NCBI RefSeq assembly: GCF_001420715.1 | Contig: NZ_LJJC01000004.1 | Span: 587,734-651,733, forward strand | Reading direction: 5' to 3' | From: Heyndrickxia shackletonii | Lineage (GTDB): Bacteria; Bacillota; Bacilli; Bacillales; Bacillaceae_C | Length of the DNA: 64,000 nt | Part shown: piece by piece, positions 1 to 8,747 of the stretch | Layout of the letters: every line of letters begins with the position of its first letter | Numbering within the stretch: the stretch's first letter is position 1 | Program-made: the position numbers and the translations under genes | Notes under the pieces: model-generated | The model's database searches: none | What the model was told of the DNA's origin: nothing | What the model saw: the letters and a program-made list of their open reading frames with translations, nothing else

Positions 1-693
1 GCACAAAAAGCATTTGAAATTGTACGCGATGGTGTGGTAAGCGGACGTGTTTCTACACTTGGACTTGCTACAGGAGGAACCCCTGTTGAATTTTATAAAA
101 AGATGAGAGAATCTAATTTGGATGTGTCCTCTATTTCTACCGTTAATTTAGATGAATATGTTGGGTTAGAAAAAAATGATCCAAACAGTTATCATTATTA
201 TATGGAGAAAGAGTTATTTTCTCATATGAATTTTAAAGAATCTTTTTTACCAAATGGAATGGCTAAAGATTTAGAAGCAGAGTGCAGAAGATATGAGAAA
301 ATCTTGAAAAATCATGCTGTTGACATTCAAATCCTTGGCATTGGGGCGAATGGTCATATTGGATTTAATGAGCCGGGAACCTCTTTTGACGCAGAAACTC
401 ACATTGTTGAATTAACAGAGTCAACAAGAGAAGCGAATAAACGCTATTTTGAAAAAGAAGAGGATGTTCCAAAGTACGCCATTTCAATGGGGATTAAGTC
501 CATTTTAGCAGCGAAAAAAATTATTTTGTTAGCATTTGGCCGCTCCAAAGCAGAAGCAATTAAGGAGATGGTTGAAGGTGCGATTGATCCTTCATGTCCT
601 GCATCTATTTTGCAAAAGCATCCTAATGTGACTGTGTTGGCGGATGAAGAAGCGGCCGTCTTGCTTAAGGAAGGGATAACAAGTGATCGATAA
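1..693 (+). CDS. nagB: glucosamine-6-phosphate deaminase, 5' end missing
   Basis: Converts glucosamine-6-phosphate to fructose-6-phosphate plus ammonia in the cytosol, the last step of N-acetylglucosamine use. The frame is open from base 1, so the true start lies left of the window; about 230 residues are visible of a family that usually has 240-270. The LATGGTP phosphate-binding loop is near the visible N-terminus, followed by NLDEYVGL and the family signature GIGANGHIGFNEPG. The last 11 bases overlap the start of nagR, so the two are translationally coupled. nagA is expected just upstream but is outside the window. Confidence 0.97.
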   Translation, partial: AQKAFEIVRDGVVSGRVSTLGLATGGTPVEFYKKMRESNLDVSSISTVNLDEYVGLEKNDPNSYHYYMEKELFSHMNFKESFLPNGMAKDLEAECRRYEKILKNHAVDIQILGIGANGHIGFNEPGTSFDAETHIVELTESTREANKRYFEKEEDVPKYAISMGIKSILAAKKIILLAFGRSKAEAIKEMVEGAIDPSCPASILQKHPNVTVLADEEAAVLLKEGITSDR

Positions 694-1393
694 GGGTTCG
701 CCCGTTCCGATTTATTATCAAATTCAGCAAGTGATAAAGGAACAAATTAAGAAGGGGGAATGGTCCGTTGGGGATGCCATTCCTTCTGAACGTATTTTAT
801 CGGAGCAGTTCGAGGTCAGCCGAATGACCATCAGGCAGGCAGTTCAAGGTCTTGTGGATGAAGGGGTGCTCACGCGCAAACGTGGAAGCGGGACCTTTGT
901 CAGCAATGAAAAAGTAGAGCAGCCATTAAGAGGTGTTACAAGTTTTACCAAACTAATGGAGCAGCGCGGAATGATACCGTCCAGCAAAATTATTTCTTTT
1001 TTGAAAAGGAAACCATCCGATGTGGAGGCAGAACATCTGGAAATGGATCAGGCAGTAGAGGTTTTACAAATCGAGCGAATTCGTCTCGGAAATAATACGC
1101 CGATTGCCATAGAAACGACCATCATTCCATGGCCATTTGCGGAAGGTATTACTGTGGAAGATATGGAGCATTCCTTATACGAATTTATCGAAGAGAAAAA
1201 GGGGCTGGATCTTGGAGAAGGCAGGCAATCCATCGAAGCCATCAGCGCAGATAAACAAACTGCAAACCAACTGGATCTCCCAACAGGGTCTCCAATTCTC
1301 TTAATTGAGAGGGTTACAACTTTAAAGAACGGAACCCCTTTCGAATATGTCCGCTCCCATTACGCAGGCAGCAGATTCAAATTCTATTTATAA
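683..1393 (+). CDS. nagR: GntR/HutC-family regulator of amino-sugar use (NagR/YvoA type)
   Basis: 236-residue repressor with an N-terminal GntR winged helix (about residues 8-72, containing the recognition segment SRMTIRQAVQGL and the wing GSGTFV) and a C-terminal UTRA effector domain (about 90-230) ending in the typical FEYVRSHYAGSRF segment. The start is a GTG at 683 with an AAGGAAGGG site inside the end of nagB. In Bacillus, NagR (YvoA) binds glucosamine-6-P or GlcNAc-6-P and represses the nag genes and the GlcNAc PTS gene; the EIICB gene at 56395 is a plausible distant target. Function is inferred from family and operon position. Confidence 0.93.
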   Translation: MIDKGSPVPIYYQIQQVIKEQIKKGEWSVGDAIPSERILSEQFEVSRMTIRQAVQGLVDEGVLTRKRGSGTFVSNEKVEQPLRGVTSFTKLMEQRGMIPSSKIISFLKRKPSDVEAEHLEMDQAVEVLQIERIRLGNNTPIAIETTIIPWPFAEGITVEDMEHSLYEFIEEKKGLDLGEGRQSIEAISADKQTANQLDLPTGSPILLIERVTTLKNGTPFEYVRSHYAGSRFKFYL

Positions 1394-1400
1394 TAAAGGA

Positions 1401-1428
1401 CACTAACATTTGTTGGTGTTTTTTTTTT
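1401..1428 (+). terminator. intrinsic terminator of nagB-nagR
   Basis: A seven-pair stem (CACTAAC with GTTGGTG, one G-T pair, loop ATTT) is followed by a run of ten T. It lies 8 bases after the nagR stop codon. Confidence 0.85.
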
Positions 1429-1572
1429 ATGGAAAATCGAGAACAAAAAATGTCAACTGGCCCGATTTAAATATCTACCCTCAAAAAAACTGCAAATTAT
1501 CAATCTATGTGCCGATAAAAAATAGGTATGAACAAACAACCATGTAAAGCCACCATGAAAAGGAGAAAAGTC

Positions 1573-3285
1573 ATGCAATTATTACGTAACATTAAAATTT
1601 CAAGGAAAATATTTTTATTTATTCTGATTGAAGTTTGTTCACTCTTGGTTGTCGGCTGGTGTGGACTATACTATATCTCGGATATGGCTGGGAAATCAGA
1701 TTCCCTGTATCAAAATCGACTGATTCCAAACCAAATGTTAGGGGAAGTATCACAGTATAACACTGCAATTAATTCCGACATTTTGCAACTGATGCTTACA
1801 ACTAATGATCAACAAAATGAGACATTAAAGCAAAGCATAAGTATTGTACAAAAACAGAACGATGAAACTATCAATAAGCTCAGCAAAGCCCATTTATCAT
1901 CAAAGGAACTAGATAAAATACAGGAATATCAAAAAAAAGTACCGGAATTAGCACAAGCAAGGGAAGAAGTAATTCAACTGGCAATCGAAAACAAAAATAC
2001 AGAGGCTTATCAGTTATATACAAATAAAGTGCTCCCAATTGGATCTTATGTAAATGGCTTGTTATCAGATCTGCAGAAATTAAATAATGACGTTGCAAAA
2101 CAAACAAATAATGAAAATAAACAATCCATGGAAAGTGCAAGTATAATCTCTATTATTATCATTATTGTGGCATTGGCCATCTCCATTGGGTTTGGGGTAG
2201 TGATTACAAGATTAATTGTAAAGCCAACTAAAGATATGATGAAGCTACTTTCAAAAGCTGAAAATGGCGATCTTACGGTAAAAGGAACTTACAAGTCCAA
2301 AGATGAAATGGGAATGCTCACTTTCTCTTTTAATAATATGGTAGAGGGCTTGCACAAAACAATGGAAACTGTTCATGATGCATCACAACAATTAGCGGCG
2401 ACTTCCGAGGAACTTACCGCAAATGCAGAACAAACGACCGAGGCGACAGAACATGTTGCTTCAGCAATACAAGAGGTAGCAAGCGGATCGGAAGAATCTA
2501 TGGTCAAGCTTGAAAGAAACTCTCTCTCACTAAGTGAGATAAAAGATGGAATAACAAATATATCGCAGAATACGGAAAATATTTCGGTGTTATCTAACGA
2601 AACGTCTAAAAAGGCAAAAGAAGGAGGACGTTCGATAGAAGAAAACCTGACTCAGATGAAATACATAAATGAATCTGTTCAAAAATCAAATAATGTTATC
2701 CGAGCTCTTTCCAATCGCTCGCTGGAAATAGAAAAAATTCTGGAAGTTATTAACGGCATATCCGAACAAACGAATTTGCTTGCTCTCAATGCTGCTATTG
2801 AAGCGGCAAGAGCTGGAGAACATGGAAAAGGATTTGCAGTGGTTGCAGATGAGGTGAGGAAGCTCGCCGAACAATCCCAATCATCAACAGAAATGATTGC
2901 TGGTTTAATTAACAGTACAAAACTTGATATTAATCAATCTATCCAATTTATGGATGAAGTGAAGGAGAATGCTGAAAACGGCATGAATGTTACGGTGGAG
3001 ACTTCTGCTAAATTTAAGGAGATTATTGCCGGGACACAGCATATAACACCGAGGATAGAGGAAATGACTGCAGCAATTCAGCAAATATCCGCCAGCATTG
3101 AAGAAGTCTCGCATACAGCAAAAGAAGTGGCGCTTAACTCACAAGTAAATGCTTCAAATTCCGAAGAGGTGGCAGCCTCCACAGAAGAACAGCTTGCATC
3201 CATGGAAGAAATCAACTCATCCTCCAAAATGCTCGCAAACATGGCAGAAGAACTAAAAGAAATCGTAAACAAATTCACACTATAA
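1573..3285 (+). CDS. methyl-accepting chemotaxis protein
   Basis: Transmembrane chemoreceptor of about 570 residues. It shows a first membrane helix near residues 12-35, an extracellular four-helix-bundle type sensor (about 36-180), a second helix (about 188-212), a HAMP linker, and a long cytoplasmic coiled coil. The hairpin tip signature for CheA/CheW contact is visible as [19 protein letters not shown]. The start is placed at 1573 because AGGAG at 1561-1565 has ideal spacing to it; an in-frame ATG at 1528 has no such site. The ligand cannot be read from sequence. The gene appears monocistronic. Confidence 0.93.
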   Translation: MQLLRNIKISRKIFLFILIEVCSLLVVGWCGLYYISDMAGKSDSLYQNRLIPNQMLGEVSQYNTAINSDILQLMLTTNDQQNETLKQSISIVQKQNDETINKLSKAHLSSKELDKIQEYQKKVPELAQAREEVIQLAIENKNTEAYQLYTNKVLPIGSYVNGLLSDLQKLNNDVAKQTNNENKQSMESASIISIIIIIVALAISIGFGVVITRLIVKPTKDMMKLLSKAENGDLTVKGTYKSKDEMGMLTFSFNNMVEGLHKTMETVHDASQQLAATSEELTANAEQTTEATEHVASAIQEVASGSEESMVKLERNSLSLSEIKDGITNISQNTENISVLSNETSKKAKEGGRSIEENLTQMKYINESVQKSNNVIRALSNRSLEIEKILEVINGISEQTNLLALNAAIEAARAGEHGKGFAVVADEVRKLAEQSQSSTEMIAGLINSTKLDINQSIQFMDEVKENAENGMNVTVETSAKFKEIIAGTQHITPRIEEMTAAIQQISASIEEVSHTAKEVALNSQVNASNSEEVAASTEEQLASMEEINSSSKMLANMAEELKEIVNKFTL

Positions 3286-3376
3286 AGTAGGGTGCCAACT
3301 ACTACTCGTGGAAACGGGAAAGTATAAGTACGGGGTGTATACTTTTAGAAAATTCATAAAAATGATCAATGAATCA

Positions 3377-3405
3377 TTGCTAATTATAGGTAGTTGTGTT
3401 AAAAT
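3377..3405 (+). promoter_or_regulatory. sigma-A promoter of the hflX leader
   Basis: TTGCTA at 3377-3382 and TAAAAT at 3400-3405 are separated by 17 bases. Transcription should start near 3412, giving a leader of about 340 nt before the hflX start codon. Confidence 0.7.
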
Positions 3406-3438
3406 GCATATAACTATAATGAACGGAGGGGTTCCGAA

Positions 3439-3471
3439 GTGCGACTACGATTCGATTTATTACGCCACTAA
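3439..3471 (+). CDS. regulatory leader peptide MRLRFDLLRH upstream of hflX
   Basis: A GTG-initiated ten-codon ORF preceded by a CGGAGGGG ribosome binding site. Its N-terminus, M-R-L-R, contains the Arg-X-Arg (+X+) pattern at which ribosomes carrying a macrolide are known to stall, as in the ErmD leader peptide (which includes MRLR). It lies about 20 bases after the likely transcription start and about 100 bases before an intrinsic terminator, the normal layout of a ribosome-monitoring attenuator. That it senses antibiotic is inference; peptide, ribosome site and terminator are seen directly. Confidence 0.75.
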   Translation: MRLRFDLLRH

Positions 3472-3571
3472 TTGAATAGTGTGCTGAAACTCTGCTCATG
3501 CAGCAGGGGAAATCGGAATTGGTCTGCCTATTTTTATGGAACTCATGTTAAATTTCATATTTTTATGATAA

Positions 3572-3602
3572 AAGAGGGAGGACGAATAGCCCTCTTTTTT
3601 TG
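3572..3602 (+). terminator. leader terminator (attenuator) before hflX
   Basis: Stem AAGAGGG with CCCTCTT around an 11-base loop, followed by a U-run. It sits between the leader peptide and the hflX coding region on the same transcript, so it must be read through for hflX to be expressed. Between peptide and terminator there is a further hairpin (CTGC-TCAT-GCAG, about 3495-3506). Confidence 0.8.
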
Positions 3603-3755
3603 TGTTCTCAAATAATTCGAAGTAGTGTCATGATCATATGGTGGGCATTTTCACCATAGTCTGAATCGGTTTATTTGCTGTCCGTTTTTCCGATAACCCT
3701 CTGTATGTAGTAGATGGACTATTTTTACATTTATTATTTAGGAGGATACAAATAT

Positions 3756-5015
3756 ATGATGGCAGAACGTGAAAAAGCAATATTAGTCGGTGCGAATCTT
3801 GGAACACAACAAAATTTTGATTATTCAATGGAGGAATTGGCAAATCTAACAGCCGCCTGTGAGATGGAAGTGACAGGTATAATTACTCAAAACCTTCAAC
3901 GAATAAATAAATCTCATTATATAGGGACAGGGAAGATTAAAGAGATTATTGCCTTGTTAGCGGCAACGAATGCGCGAACCGTTATTTTTAATGATGAATT
4001 ATCCCCTTCCCATATTCGAAATCTCGAAAAAGAACTGGAATGCAGGGTAATCGATCGCACCATCCTAATCCTGGATATTTTTGCAGAGCGTGCGAAAACG
4101 AAGGAAGCACAGCTTCAAGTGGAAGTAGCGAAATTGCAGTATATGCTGCCTCGCTTGATTGGACTGCGGGAATCTCTTGGACGTCAGGGCGGAGGCTCAG
4201 GATTGAAAAATCGTGGGTCAGGTGAAACAAAATTGGAGCTGGATCGTAGAAAAATTGAAGAAAAAATTACTACACTAAATAAAGAATTAGAGGTTCTTGT
4301 TTCACATCGGCAAACACAGCGAAAAAGGCGCAGGAAAAATAATCTTCCGGTGGTGTCACTAGTTGGCTATACAAATGCGGGGAAATCAACCATTATGAAT
4401 GCAATGGTGGAATTATATAATCCTGCAGCAAATAAGCAAGTTTTTGAAAAGGATATGTTGTTTGCGACCTTGGAAACTTCCGTAAGAAATATACCATTAC
4501 CGGATGCAAAGTCTTTCTTATTAACGGATACGGTTGGATTTGTTGATAAGCTGCCGCATCATCTAGTAAAAGCGTTTCGCTCCACGTTAGAGGAAGTAGC
4601 AGAATCCGATTTACTAATTCATGTGGTTGATTATTCGAATCCGAATCACAAGCAAATGATGGATATTACAGAACAGACATTAAAAGCGATAGGTGTAGAA
4701 GATATTCCAACAATCTATGCCTATAATAAAGCAGATTTACTGGAAATAGAGCTTCCTGCTGTTCAACACAATACAGTTTATCTATCAGCGAAACAACGGA
4801 TTGGAATCATGGAATTAGTCGAAATGATTCGCCAGCAGATATTTAAAAATTATGTTCAATGTGAAATGTTGATTCCTTATGATCAAGGAAATATTGTCTC
4901 TTATTTTAATAAAAACGCAGAGATTCTTTCAACAAGCTATGAAAATGAAGGAACAAAGCTGTTAATGGAATGCCGTACTGCCGATTTTGAAAAATATCAA
5001 GAATATGTCGTGTAA
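3756..5015 (+). CDS. hflX: HflX-family ribosome-splitting GTPase, probably HflXr-like
   Basis: About 419 residues. The N-terminal HflX domain carries the glycine-rich GGGSGLKNRGSGETKLELDRR linker region, and the GTPase domain shows the P-loop GYTNAGKST, DTVGF (G3) and NKAD (G4). HflX binds 50S subunits and splits stalled ribosomes; in Listeria a paralogue (HflXr) gives resistance to macrolides and lincosamides and is controlled by an attenuator. The start at 3756 (ATG-ATG) fits a GGAGG site at 3741-3745; the longer upstream frame has no site. The long leader with peptide and terminator argues for an HflXr-like role, but housekeeping HflX cannot be excluded by sequence alone. Confidence 0.9.
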   Translation: MMAEREKAILVGANLGTQQNFDYSMEELANLTAACEMEVTGIITQNLQRINKSHYIGTGKIKEIIALLAATNARTVIFNDELSPSHIRNLEKELECRVIDRTILILDIFAERAKTKEAQLQVEVAKLQYMLPRLIGLRESLGRQGGGSGLKNRGSGETKLELDRRKIEEKITTLNKELEVLVSHRQTQRKRRRKNNLPVVSLVGYTNAGKSTIMNAMVELYNPAANKQVFEKDMLFATLETSVRNIPLPDAKSFLLTDTVGFVDKLPHHLVKAFRSTLEEVAESDLLIHVVDYSNPNHKQMMDITEQTLKAIGVEDIPTIYAYNKADLLEIELPAVQHNTVYLSAKQRIGIMELVEMIRQQIFKNYVQCEMLIPYDQGNIVSYFNKNAEILSTSYENEGTKLLMECRTADFEKYQEYVV

Positions 5016-5036
5016 AGATCGGGTAACAATTATCGA

Positions 5037-5066
5037 ATAGAAGCTACTTTAGTGTAGCTTCTATTT
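5037..5066 (+). terminator. intrinsic terminator after hflX
   Basis: An 11-bp perfect stem (ATAGAAGCTAC with GTAGCTTCTAT) closes a short loop and is followed by TTTTG, about 20 bases after the hflX stop. Confidence 0.85.
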
Positions 5067-5190
5067 TGTGAAATAAGTATAAATTTTTAACGCAAGCAGC
5101 CATCGGTTAGCAGATTTTTCTTTCAGGTAAGGCCTTGCTGTTTCGCCTGTGACTATGAAATCCATACGTTAGAGGTGCTGGCTTTTCTTT

Positions 5191-5215
5191 TGGTGTCAGG
5201 CACCACAAATGGACA
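5191..5215. repeat. dispersed palindromic repeat, copy 1 (25 bp)
   Basis: Contains the near-palindrome TGGTGTCAGGCACCA followed by CAAATGGACA. The exact reverse complement of all 25 bases occurs at 8684-8708. Shorter relatives are at 26948-26963, 31053-31076, 37447-37470 and 53789-53803. Confidence 0.8.
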
Positions 5216-5285
5216 AAATACTGTATTGTACATATCCAGTGGACAGTAGTGCTGATTTAAATCTCTAATAGAATAGGGGATTCTT

Positions 5286-6897
5286 ATGAAATATAACAAG
5301 AAGTGGCCTAGGATGTGGAAAATAATCTCGCTTGGTATATCGATATTGGTTCGAATCTATTGGTATCAAATCCGCAAAAAGCCGAAATCCGTGAGGGAGA
5401 AATTATGGGCAAAAATTGGCCAGGAATTCCGGGAAACCTTATTCGAATTAGAGGGGCTCCTGATTAAGGTAGGGCAATTTCTAAGCATCCGCTCTGATTT
5501 ATTGCCAGGGAGCTTTGTCAAACAGCTTGAAGATTTAGTCGACCATGTCCCCCCTTCATCTTGGGAGGAAATAAAAGATGTATTACAAAAAGAATGGGAA
5601 GGGAAGATTGAGGATAAACTCGAATCGATCCATCCAACTGCAATCGCATCAGCGTCCATTGGTGAAGTTTATAAAGGATATTTGAAAGATGGAACTTGTG
5701 TTGCGATTAAAGTACAAAGGCCGGCTATCCGATCGATTATCCAGACAGATTTTCGATCCCTGTCCATCATAATCTGGATTGCACACCATTTTGCACCTGT
5801 CCCAAAACAATTCGTAAATTTTAAAATGCTTTTTTTTGAGCTCAAACAAGTGATAAAAAGAGAACTGGATTTTCATCTGGAAATGGAAGCGGCCCTTCAT
5901 TTTCGCACCCGATTTAATAAGTTTAATAGACTTATCATTCCAAGGGTTTTTCCAGATTTATGCACTTCTAGAGTACTAGTAATGGAATGGGTAGAAGGAA
6001 GAAAGATCACAGATGTTGATTTTTTAGTGCAATCCAGGATTAATAGAGAGGAATTATCCGTACGTCTTTTACAGCTATTTATTCCTCAGTGGCTCGAGGC
6101 AGGTATTTTCCATGCTGATCCTCATGCGGGAAATGTTTTAGTAAAGGAAGACGGTTCAATCGTTCTACTCGATTATGGTATGGTTGGAGAAATTTCAAAA
6201 AAGGATGCCGCCAACTTTCAAGATTTGTTACAAGCTTTTTTGTTGAAAAATTATACATTGGCTGTAAAAGTACTAATGGATTTGGGATTTATTCACCCAG
6301 ACGCCAATACCAAAAAGATTGAGATGATTCTAAAAGAGGCACTGTCCATTGATATGGCACTGTACAAAGAAATGGATCTATTTAGCGTAAAAAAAGAGCT
6401 GAATGATTTAATCCGTTCATTGCCTATACAAGTACCGACACGTTTCATTTTTTTTAGGCAGATCCTTTATCACGATAGAGGGAATGCTACATACGATTAG
6501 CCCAAGCAGTGAAATATTAGAGATTGCGAAGCCGGCTTTTTTGAAGTGGCTGTATCAAAATAATCAGAGCAAATGGAAGCTGATTTGGAAATGGATTAAT
6601 GCCCAGCCTTTATTTCAAGTTTTTCATTCTATTCAAGATTTGTTGGATTCCCCTAGGAGATTCATAGAATTAAAGGAAATTCAGCAACATAGAGAATTTC
6701 ACTTTTCGGTTCTGGAGAATCAGAAAAGGCAACTATTCTTCTTGGGAGCTATAGGAATTACCGGAAGCTTGTTTGGTATATATTCCAGAATAACATTGAT
6801 AACAGATGTCGCATTGGGGATTACAGGAATTTCCTTGGTTGCCTATATCATTTGCAGTTGGAAGCAAAAGAATTGGTTGAAATCTTTGAAAAAATAA
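5286..6897 (+). pseudogene. UbiB/ABC1 (AarF) kinase-like protein, frameshifted
   Basis: The first frame (5286-6500) holds the atypical-kinase signature motifs: KVGQ near residues 61-64, the A-rich loop ASASIGEVYKG near 121-131, VAIKVQRP, then ADPHAGNV and LDYGMVG. It then loses homology at FIFFRQ and stops. In the next frame, reading back through 6451-6483, the expected continuation FLGRSFITIEGMLHTISPSS appears and runs to 6897. Removing one T from the T8 run at 6448-6455 restores one protein of about 536 residues, normal for the family, ending in a hydrophobic C-terminus. The family supports quinone or lipid metabolism at the membrane; the exact role in Bacillaceae is unknown. The disruption may be real, phase-variable or a sequencing error. 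Confidence 0.85.
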
Positions 6898-6967
6898 ATG
6901 CATGGTTACAGTAGAATGTCATATGATTAATGTTGGAGCAAATACACAGCAAATAAGGAGAGATTTT

Positions 6968-7792
6968 ATGCCAAATTATATTTGTATTACATGTGGTACC
7001 CAATATCCTCACACACAAGAACCGCCTCACTTATGTCACATCTGTAATGAGGAGCGTCAATACGTTCATCCGAACGGACAATCCTGGACTACCTTAGAAG
7101 AAATGCTGCAAAGTCAAAAATACCATAATGAGATTTTAAAAGAAGAAGAGAATTTATACAGTATCACCACGAATCCTTCATTTGCAATCGGTCAAACAGC
7201 TTATGTTATAAAGCAAAATGGATTTGGAGTCATTTGGGATTGTGTGACTTACCTTGACGAGCAAACACTTGATTTCTTAACGGAAAACGGACCAATTCAT
7301 GCTATGGCACTATCCCATCCCCACTATTATTCCACCCAAGTGGAGTGGGCGGAAAAGCTAAATATCCCTATATACATTCATGAAGACGACCAGGAATGGG
7401 TCATGCGCCCAAGTGACAAAATAGTATTTTGGTCAGGGGAGCAACTGGAACTTGCTGAAGGAATAACCCTCCATAGATTGGGCGGTCATTACAGAGGCGG
7501 GGCAGTTTTACATTGGGAGCAGGGAAACAACGGGAAGGGCATTTTACTATCAGGAGATATTATTCAGGTAGTCGCAGATACAAGGTGGGTAAGCTTCATG
7601 TATAGTTACCCAAATCTCATTCCTTTGCCAGCAAAAAAAGTTGCAGAAATGGCGAACAGGGTAAAGGAACTGAAAGTTAATCGTTTATATAATGCTTTTC
7701 ATAGGGTAGTGGCCGAGAACGCAAATGAGGCTGTTCAAAAATCAGCGGAGAGGTATATAAAGGCGCTGCAAGGGGAGTTATTTCAAACATAA
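6968..7792 (+). CDS. MBL-fold metallohydrolase with N-terminal zinc ribbon
   Basis: About 274 residues. The N-terminus has two C-x2-C pairs (CITC and CHIC) resembling a rubredoxin-like or zinc-ribbon knuckle. The rest is a metallo-beta-lactamase fold with LSHPHYYST (degenerate HxH motif), LGGHYRGG and SGDIIQV. The usual HxHxDH signature is not intact, so metal binding or substrate may differ from classic hydrolases. ATG at 6968 is chosen because AAGGAG lies 8 bases upstream; an in-frame ATG at 6902 lacks a site. It sits 70 bases after the UbiB-like gene, on the same strand, and may be co-transcribed. The substrate is unknown. Confidence 0.85.
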   Translation: MPNYICITCGTQYPHTQEPPHLCHICNEERQYVHPNGQSWTTLEEMLQSQKYHNEILKEEENLYSITTNPSFAIGQTAYVIKQNGFGVIWDCVTYLDEQTLDFLTENGPIHAMALSHPHYYSTQVEWAEKLNIPIYIHEDDQEWVMRPSDKIVFWSGEQLELAEGITLHRLGGHYRGGAVLHWEQGNNGKGILLSGDIIQVVADTRWVSFMYSYPNLIPLPAKKVAEMANRVKELKVNRLYNAFHRVVAENANEAVQKSAERYIKALQGELFQT

Positions 7793-7825
7793 TAGTTTTA
7801 GAGAAATCGATAAGAGGTGATAGGA

Positions 7826-8602
7826 ATGCCGGAGTTTGTTGCAAATGGAGTTACTTTAACCTATGACGATGATGGGGCAGGTACGCCTATTATTTTACTG
7901 CATGGTCTGGGTGGTAATCGCTATAGTTATCTTGAATTTATAGAAAAATTCAAAAGTCATTTTCGTGTCATTGCTTTGGATTCTAGGGGGCATGGCGACT
8001 CAGAAAAGCCGAAGAATTATACCTTGAATGACCATATTGAGGACGTTATTGCTTTAATGGATTTTCTCGGTATCGATTCGGCACATATACTTGGGGCATC
8101 AATGGGAAGTTATATTGCACAAGGAGTGGCAATTGCTATTCCGAATCGGATTAAAAAGTTGATCCTTGTTGTGGCAAAATCACACGGAAAAACCTCGTCT
8201 ACACAAGAACTTATGGATCAGCATGCGGAGGAGATTGCAGGTTTGAACTTGGAGGAAGCTATGGCTCATTTATCCAAGTATATGTTCTATAATCCTGATG
8301 CTGTATGGAAATATTTGATGGAGTTTCAGATGAAAGGTCACGTATTAACGCCGGAGGAACAAGCAGCAGCCAATAAAGCATTGGAAGGCTTCGATTTCCG
8401 ATCTGCCCTGCATAAAATTACTGCTGAAACATTAGTGATTAGCGGTAAACACGATGGACTTAATCCACCAAAACTAGGAAGAGAAATAGCAAATCTGATT
8501 CCACATTCGACATTTGTAGAATTTGCAGAATCGGGCCATGCTCCAAATGCAGAAGAACCTGAAAAATTTATGAAAGTCGTTAAGAACTTTTTAATAGAAT
8601 GA
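7826..8602 (+). CDS. alpha/beta hydrolase
   Basis: About 258 residues with the classic fold. The oxyanion segment is LHGLGGNRYSY, the nucleophile elbow GASMGS, the acid in SGKHDG and the histidine in ESGHAP, so the triad is complete. The start at 7826 is set by an AAGAGGTGA site 6-7 bases upstream; a GTG at 7817 overlaps that site. It follows the MBL-fold gene by 33 bases and is probably in its operon. The substrate cannot be told; relatives include esterases and 3-oxoadipate enol-lactonase-like enzymes. Confidence 0.9.
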   Translation: MPEFVANGVTLTYDDDGAGTPIILLHGLGGNRYSYLEFIEKFKSHFRVIALDSRGHGDSEKPKNYTLNDHIEDVIALMDFLGIDSAHILGASMGSYIAQGVAIAIPNRIKKLILVVAKSHGKTSSTQELMDQHAEEIAGLNLEEAMAHLSKYMFYNPDAVWKYLMEFQMKGHVLTPEEQAAANKALEGFDFRSALHKITAETLVISGKHDGLNPPKLGREIANLIPHSTFVEFAESGHAPNAEEPEKFMKVVKNFLIE

Positions 8603-8609
8603 AATGGAG

Positions 8610-8637
8610 AACCCTTCATGGTCATGCATGGAGGGTT
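8610..8637 (+). terminator. weak terminator-like hairpin after the hydrolase gene
   Basis: AACCCTTCATG pairs with CATGGAGGGTT (10 of 11 positions), but only TTTAT follows, so termination may be inefficient. Confidence 0.45.
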
Positions 8638-8683
8638 TATCCAACAACTAAGTGTCCACCCTGTAAATACAAAGTGCCCGGAT

Positions 8684-8708
8684 TGTCCATTTGTGGTGCC
8701 TGACACCA
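8684..8708. repeat. dispersed palindromic repeat, copy 2, inverted relative to copy 1
   Basis: Exact 25-base reverse complement of 5191-5215, containing GGTGCCTGACACC. It lies between the hydrolase gene and the glutamate-synthase-like gene, so the two copies bracket three genes (5.2-8.7 kb). Confidence 0.8.
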
Positions 8709-8747
8709 AGTGGTAGAATAGTAGAAAATGAGGAGGATGGTGATGGA

